This document shows, piece by piece, positions 13,737 through 17,015 of a stretch of 17,015 bases of DNA. Every line of letters begins with the position of its first letter. Positions within the stretch are counted from its first letter, which is position 1. The translations under genes and the position numbers were made by a program. Origin of the DNA: Candidatus Woesearchaeota archaeon CG07_land_8_20_14_0_80_44_23 (GTDB lineage Archaea; Nanobdellota; Nanobdellia; Woesearchaeales; 0-14-0-80-44-23); assembly GCA_002779235.1 (NCBI GenBank), contig PEXD01000049.1, forward strand, positions 1 to 17,015. Reading direction: 5' to 3'. The notes beneath the pieces were generated by a model that was given only the letters and a program-made list of their open reading frames with translations, did no database searches and had not been told where the DNA came from.

Positions 13737-14089
13737 AAAAACACCTCCTCGTAAAGCATCACGCCATTTGTCTTTATCCTGTAATCATTCAGGTAGAGAA
13801 TCCTGTCAATTGCGGCCTTGAAAACCCTTGCATCCACGCCATGCTCCTCCTTTATGTATTTCTGCAGCTTTCTGGCGTTTCCGGCTGTCCTTGCAAGCCA
13901 GATTCCGCCGAAATTGGATTTTCCAGGCACAACCTGCTCTTCCGGAACAAAAATCCAATCGCCCAGAGAATATTCAAGTATGTTGGGATTGCCGCGCAGC
14001 CCCAGGGACTTCATGTCCGGAGTGATTACCTTGAACCCGATTTTCCTGACAATCCCGTCAAGGGTTTCCTCTGCTATTTTGACTGGCAT
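13733..14089 (-). CDS. Unknown protein coupled to the deoxyribosyltransferase-like gene
   Basis: I do not recognise this 118-residue protein. It is soluble, with an aromatic central part (LEYSLGDWIFVPEEQVVPGKSNFGGIWLA by position, residues 38-66) and a helical segment ARKLQKYIKEEHG, ending in MLYEEVFL. There is no signal peptide. Its TGA stop overlaps the ATG of the next gene by four bases, and a GGAGGTG ribosome site for that gene lies in its last codons, so the two form a translation-coupled pair. The promoter is somewhere in the AT-rich 50 bp before the ATG, next to the hairpin element at 14141-14276, which could influence its expression. Composition matches the core genome. Confidence 0.65.
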   Translation of the reverse strand: MPVKIAEETLDGIVRKIGFKVITPDMKSLGLRGNPNILEYSLGDWIFVPEEQVVPGKSNFGGIWLARTAGNARKLQKYIKEEHGVDARVFKAAIDRILYLNDYRIKTNGVMLYEEVFL

Positions 14090-14140
14090 TTTAGTTCATT
14101 AATTTTTTAACTACTTTAGAATAGATAAATAATGCTTATG

Positions 14141-14276
14141 CAGAAAAGCGGCAAAACTCCAATCTTCAGATTGGAGATAAGCCGCTTTTAGCATCCTAAA
14201 AATCCGCGATTAAGAGAGCGTCCGGTCAAACTCCGGACTTTAGTCCGGAGTAGGACGCTCTCAGCGGATTTTTATG
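14141..14276 (+). mobile_element. 136-bp two-hairpin element, intergenic copy
   Basis: Identical over all 136 bases to the copy at 7438-7573 and in the same orientation. It is preceded by TTATG (14136-14140) and ends in TTATG (14272-14276). It lies between the promoter region of the 118-residue gene and the 3' end of the gene at 14407, so it disrupts no frame. In the minus direction it could end transcription from 14407 before the next gene. The remaining 130 bp to 14406 show no gene. Confidence 0.9.
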
Positions 14277-14406
14277 ATTTATAAAGTTTGCCCGAGCAGA
14301 ACCCAGAATCAAAGTTACTTGCCCGCCTCTGAAAGAAAATCCTCATAAGCCCTGCAAAACTGTTAGAAAAAATATAACGCATCAAAGCCCTCTATAAAAC
14401 AGGGAT

Positions 14407-14955
14407 TTATGCCTTATGCAAGAGGTAAGCAGACCTGAGCATCTTTTCAACAGCGATTGTGTTGGAATTGTCCAGGGCAATGTAAAAATTTCCTGAGGAC
14501 GGTATCAGAGGGACTGCCTTTAAATTGCCATCGCCATTTTCAATCCTGAATGACCTTGTCGCATTGTAATGCCCCCTCTTTCCCAAGCGCGGGGATGCCT
14601 CAATGCTCAGCACCTGATAAATCAGAGGGGCGCATGCAATTATGCTGTTCCTTATCTTGAGGCCGTTCTCTTCAAACTTGTACTGCATACTGCTTCCTTC
14701 GTAATTCTTCTGCAAGGAATTGTAATAAACGCATTCGGAATATTTGCCAAATTTTATGGACAGAAAATTTGCGAGGTTCTCTTTGCTCTCTTCTTTTTTA
14801 GCAGCATCAGCAGAAGCACTGTCTCCTTCGCCAAGAATTATCCTCTCAAGTTCTCCTATGGATATCCTATTTTGATGAGGACTTGTTTCATTTCCATTCT
14901 TGCTTTCTTTCAATCTGCTTTCCCCAAATTCTATCCCTTTTATCTCGCCGCTCAT
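14407..14955 (-). CDS. Protein of unknown function
   Basis: I do not recognise this protein (182 residues from the preferred ATG, 199 from an upstream GTG at 15006). The N-terminal 65 residues are polar and of low complexity (KESKNGNETSPHQNR, GEGDSASADAAKKEESKE) and probably disordered. The C-terminal part looks folded (FLSIKFGKYSECVYY to AVEKMLRSAYLL). There is no membrane segment. The start is uncertain: a good TATA element (GATATAAATC, about 15018-15027 on the minus strand) predicts transcription from near 14995, downstream of the GTG, which favours the ATG at 14955. The gene is monocistronic, with the hairpin element downstream of it. Confidence 0.6.
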   Translation of the reverse strand: MSGEIKGIEFGESRLKESKNGNETSPHQNRISIGELERIILGEGDSASADAAKKEESKENLANFLSIKFGKYSECVYYNSLQKNYEGSSMQYKFEENGLKIRNSIIACAPLIYQVLSIEASPRLGKRGHYNATRSFRIENGDGNLKAVPLIPSSGNFYIALDNSNTIAVEKMLRSAYLLHKA

Positions 14956-15055
14956 ATTACCCACTTTTGAATAATCTGTGAATATTTTCAGTTCAGAATT
15001 ACACACTCTTTTATAAGGATTTATATCCTTTCATAAACAATAGAAAAAATGCTGC

Positions 15056-15613
15056 TTATTCGCCAAAGACCTCTGCCTGGAATGAGAAAATCTCACACCT
15101 TGGATTCCTCCATGTGCCTGGAGGAAGCCCTGCCTTCTCGCAAAGCCCGTTGAGAAACTGCTCTGCATTCCAGCCCTGCTCAGGCGCAACCTGAGGCAGG
15201 AGAAGCCCTGAAAATCCCCTATACCTGATGATAAGCCCATCCCTTCCAATCTTTATCTCCCTGAAATAATCATTTGGATTGCTCACCTCGATGAGCTTCG
15301 GCACAGTGAGCACTGAGATTTCTATCTTGATGTCCTTCATCTCTTCCTCTATCACCTGCGGAAATCTCGGGTCGTCGAATGCTGCTGCAATTGCTGCCTT
15401 GAAAATCGCCTGCCAGAGCGGAAGCACTGGTTCTGGATAGCCGATGCAGCCCCTCAATTCACCCATTTCCTTCAGCGTCACAAAAGCGCCTTGCGCATTG
15501 GAGAATTTCTTCATGAGCGAAGGGTCCACCTTGAAGTCCTGCCTTAAAAGGGATTTATCTATTGCATCCCTCGCCAGCGCCAGCATCTTTTTCCTGTCTT
15601 CAGAACTTATCAT
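15056..15613 (-). CDS. AMMECR1 domain protein
   Basis: The 185-residue protein is a complete AMMECR1 domain, found in archaea, bacteria and eukaryotes; its biochemical activity is not settled. The hallmark LRGCIG is at residues 53-58, preceded by GAFVTLKEMGE. AAFDDPRFPQV and the IEISVLTVP strand follow, then GLIIRYRGFSGLLLPQVAPE and WNAEQFL in the second half. In other genomes AMMECR1 genes often neighbour MEMO and radical-SAM genes, but none is present here. It lies 42 bp downstream of rpoL, with AAGTTTTTATC (15638-15648, minus strand) centred about 29 bp before the ATG, so it may have its own promoter and a leaderless mRNA. Confidence 0.93.
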   Translation of the reverse strand: MISSEDRKKMLALARDAIDKSLLRQDFKVDPSLMKKFSNAQGAFVTLKEMGELRGCIGYPEPVLPLWQAIFKAAIAAAFDDPRFPQVIEEEMKDIKIEISVLTVPKLIEVSNPNDYFREIKIGRDGLIIRYRGFSGLLLPQVAPEQGWNAEQFLNGLCEKAGLPPGTWRNPRCEIFSFQAEVFGE

Positions 15614-15655
15614 TTTAGAACGAGAAATACTATCTAAGATAAAAACTTAACCTGC

Positions 15656-15931
15656 CTATCTAAACTTTTTGAGTTCTTCTGCAAAAGCGGCGTTGACTTT
15701 CTTCAGGCGCTTCGCGGCATCAACAAGCACCTTTCTGGGCGACTTCTTGCCGTCGGTTTCGACAATAAATTCGGGAATTCCTATTAGCGGATGATTTATC
15801 CTGTATGCAGCTATCTTCACATGCTCATCATTCCAGAGCTCCTCCCTCAGCGCATTGCAGAGGGTGTGCCCCTCGCCTGAAATCTCAAACCTGAGCTTCT
15901 TGTCATTCTCCTCGAGGACCTTTATCTCCAT
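15656..15931 (-). CDS. rpoL: DNA-directed RNA polymerase subunit Rpo11 (RpoL)
   Basis: Small archaeal RNA polymerase subunit that pairs with Rpo3 in the assembly platform, equivalent to one half of the bacterial alpha dimer. The 91-residue length is typical. It shows the family core GHTLCNALREEL (about residues 21-32), VKIAAYRINHPLIGIPEFIVETDGK by position 38-62, and a helical C-terminus. The ATG at 15931 is chosen over an upstream GTG at 15940 because GAAGGTG stands 6 bp before it. A leader of about 40 bases is predicted from the TATA box at 15989-15996. This gene is the clearest sign that the window is archaeal. Confidence 0.95.
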   Translation of the reverse strand: MEIKVLEENDKKLRFEISGEGHTLCNALREELWNDEHVKIAAYRINHPLIGIPEFIVETDGKKSPRKVLVDAAKRLKKVNAAFAEELKKFR

Positions 15932-15988
15932 GGAAAACACCTTCTCGCTAAATTCTCTTTATCTCTCCCTAAATGGAAACTTGGCTAA

Positions 15989-15996
15989 TTTATAAA
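15989..15996. promoter_or_regulatory. Palindromic TATA box between rpoL and the deacetylase-like gene
   Basis: TTTATAAA reads the same on both strands. It is correctly placed to give a rpoL transcript with a leader of about 40 bases, and could also serve the divergent gene at 16073, which has its own closer candidate, AATTAAAG (16040-16047). Confidence 0.45.
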
Positions 15997-16072
15997 GGTT
16001 ATGGTTGGGTTATCAGACGCACAGCAGGCATTTATCCAAAAATTAAAGAACAAAACTACTTTCCCAAACAGC

Positions 16073-16585
16073 ATGAAAGCAAAATACATCTTATTCGCAG
16101 TTCTGATAATACTCATCTCACTTGCAATTGCGAGGAGCATCCTCCCGAGGCAGATTGATGATGTGAGGCCCAACAGGCTCTGCGAGGATGATTTAGTTAA
16201 TAGCAGCAGCGTGCTTATGGTGATACCCATATTTGAAAACCGCTCTATTGCAGAAAATATGAGCTGGTGCGAGCAAATTCTCATGCTGAACAAGACTCTC
16301 GGAATGCACGGGGTTTACCACACAAAAAAAGAATTTTCAGAGGTTAGAGACGAGAATTATGTTAAAACAGGCATGGAAGAATTTAGGAAATGCTTCGGTT
16401 TCTATCCTTCTGTTTTTGAAGCCCCCCAATTATCTCTCTCCAATGAAAATGAGAAGCTGTTGAAATCACTCAATTTTACAATATTGCACCGCTTCCATTA
16501 TCTAACACACAAGGTGTATCATTGCACTGATTACGAGAAAAAATCCTGGCTTATGTTATTGAATACTTTAAACAAAATTATATGA
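16073..16585 (+). CDS. DUF2334-like polysaccharide deacetylase-fold protein, membrane-anchored
   Basis: The 170-residue product from the ATG at 16073 begins with a signal anchor (MKAKYILFAVLIILISLAIA), followed by an extracellular domain of the DUF2334/NodB polysaccharide deacetylase type. VLMVIPIF, then LGMHGVYHTKKEF with the metal-binding H-x-x-x-H pattern, and FGFYPSVFEAP with the conserved aromatic-proline ending support this. It likely removes N-acetyl groups from cell-surface glycans (family knowledge; substrate unknown). The open frame starts at 16001, but that ATG is only 5 bp from a TATA box and the resulting extra 24 residues would precede the signal. AATTAAAG 26-33 bp before 16073 suggests a leaderless start. 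It is short for the family and may be a minimal or decayed version. Confidence 0.7.
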   Translation: MKAKYILFAVLIILISLAIARSILPRQIDDVRPNRLCEDDLVNSSSVLMVIPIFENRSIAENMSWCEQILMLNKTLGMHGVYHTKKEFSEVRDENYVKTGMEEFRKCFGFYPSVFEAPQLSLSNENEKLLKSLNFTILHRFHYLTHKVYHCTDYEKKSWLMLLNTLNKII

Positions 16586-16595
16586 GAAAAATCAT

Positions 16596-16871
16596 TTAAT
16601 CACTGCAGTAGCAGGTGCACTTGTTGCAGGGCGGGTCGCCGGCGAGAACAAAATCCACCTTCTGAAGAGTCATCTTCAGCGACAGGCAGTCAGAGAAGCA
16701 GTGCTGCCTGCAGGCATCCTCGTCCTTTATTGCGTAGATATAGCCGCCCGGCACAGGCCCGCACACATCCTTCTCCTCGTAGGTAACCGCCTTCTTTGTG
16801 CATCCCAACGACAGAATAACTAAAACTGCAAGCGAGATGAATGCCGCAGCAAAGAAGAGCTCCTTTTTCAT
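16596..16871 (-). CDS. Cysteine-rich lipoprotein
   Basis: A secreted protein of 91 residues from the ATG at 16871. The signal sequence MKKELFFAAAFISLAVLVIL ends in the lipobox LSLGC, predicting a lipid-anchored protein outside the cell. The mature part is short and cysteine-rich (CGPVPGGYIYAIKDEDAC, CRQHCFSDC, CNKCTCYC), so it is probably disulfide-bonded or metal-binding; the last CNKCTCYC is striking. No function is recognised. Three ATGs are in frame (16892, 16877, 16871). A TATA box TTATAAAG (16896-16903) lies 28 bp before 16871, and the signal peptide fits that start best. It is convergent with the deacetylase-like gene, 10 bp apart. Confidence 0.7.
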   Translation of the reverse strand: MKKELFFAAAFISLAVLVILSLGCTKKAVTYEEKDVCGPVPGGYIYAIKDEDACRQHCFSDCLSLKMTLQKVDFVLAGDPPCNKCTCYCSD

Positions 16872-16895
16872 ATTCATGCAAGAAACCTTCATTTA

Positions 16896-16903
16896 TTATA
16901 AAG
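16896..16903 (-). promoter_or_regulatory. TATA box of the lipoprotein gene
   Basis: CTTTATAA on the minus strand is centred about 28 bp before the ATG at 16871, consistent with a leaderless transcript. Confidence 0.5.
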
Positions 16904-16942
16904 TTTGCCGTTCTTGAAAATTAGATTTCCTCACTTTTTATG

Positions 16943-17015
16943 CAGAAAAGCGGCAAAACTCCAATCTTCAGATTGGAGATAAGCCGCTTTTAGCACAAAG
17001 AAATGTATTACATTT
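16943..17015 (+). mobile_element. Left half of hairpin element (copy split by window ends)
   Basis: TTATG (16938-16942) is followed by the first hairpin of the element, identical to the complete copies up to TTTTAGCA (16995). Then the sequence departs with CAAAGAAATGTATTACATTT. The first half of this tail (CAAAGAAATG) is the exact complement of CATTT from the window end joined to CTTTG (bases 1-5). Joined end to start, the copy would be 163 bp, that is 136 bp plus a 27-bp insert forming a third hairpin. Confidence 0.85.

Noticed and set aside
1..17015. The window as a plasmid or virus genome because its ends join
   Set aside because: It carries rpoL, nrdJ, eno, gpmA and other housekeeping genes and no replication, partition, capsid or integrase gene. 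Closure through a repeated element is the simpler reading, but not proven.
1..17015. CRISPR array, tRNA or rRNA genes
   Set aside because: No regularly spaced short repeats, no tRNA-like T-loop/acceptor pattern and no rRNA segments were seen by eye; the only repeats are the hairpin elements and island motifs described.

Overview
The window looks like chromosomal DNA of an archaeon, probably a small-genome DPANN-type lineage (Woesearchaeota/Pacearchaeota-like; lineage inferred, not demonstrated). The support is an RNA polymerase subunit Rpo11/RpoL, a METTL5-type methyltransferase, a two-function phosphoglucose/phosphomannose isomerase, and many genes with an archaeal TATA box about 26-28 bp before the ATG (leaderless transcripts). 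Other genes have GGAGGTG-like ribosome sites.

Layout. 121-3748 (minus): nrdR-nrdJ-cobA, a B12-dependent class II ribonucleotide reductase with its repressor and the enzyme that makes its adenosylcobalamin cofactor; two NrdR-box-like palindromes 31 bp apart lie in front. 3944-4063: a strongly self-complementary intergenic block, a candidate structured RNA. 4087-7187: thymidylate-kinase-like gene, small nucleotidyltransferase, enolase, unknown gene. 7190-9260: an AT-rich accessory island with a disrupted MazG-like gene, an orphan gene, a GNAT acetyltransferase and palindrome-rich spacers resembling recombination sites. 9303-12852: phosphoglycerate mutase, phosphoglucose/phosphomannose isomerase, HTH regulator, METTL5-like methyltransferase, small membrane protein. 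12882-16871: tandem nucleoside-deoxyribosyltransferase-like protein with an unknown partner, unknown gene, AMMECR1, RpoL, DUF2334-like deacetylase, lipoprotein.

The most striking feature is a repeated, gene-less hairpin element. Two 136-bp copies (7438-7573 and 14141-14276) are identical, lie in the same orientation and are flanked by TTATG on both sides. The first interrupts a MazG-like gene; removing exactly 136 bp restores a 108-codon reading frame, so the element is or recently was mobile. The two ends of the window carry the two halves of a third copy. Joined end to start they form a 163-bp version with an extra perfect 10-bp hairpin, with no missing or overlapping base. The sequence is therefore either a closed circle or an assembly closed through this repeat; the housekeeping genes favour the second. 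No transposase is present, so the element would be non-autonomous. Small subterminal palindromes with a fixed pentanucleotide flank suggest an IS200/IS605-type (PATE-like) mechanism, as an inference.

Functionally the window combines dNTP supply (NrdR/NrdJ/CobA, thymidylate kinase), three glycolysis or gluconeogenesis enzymes (enolase, phosphoglycerate mutase, phosphoglucose/phosphomannose isomerase) and information-processing genes, interrupted by a small laterally acquired island.
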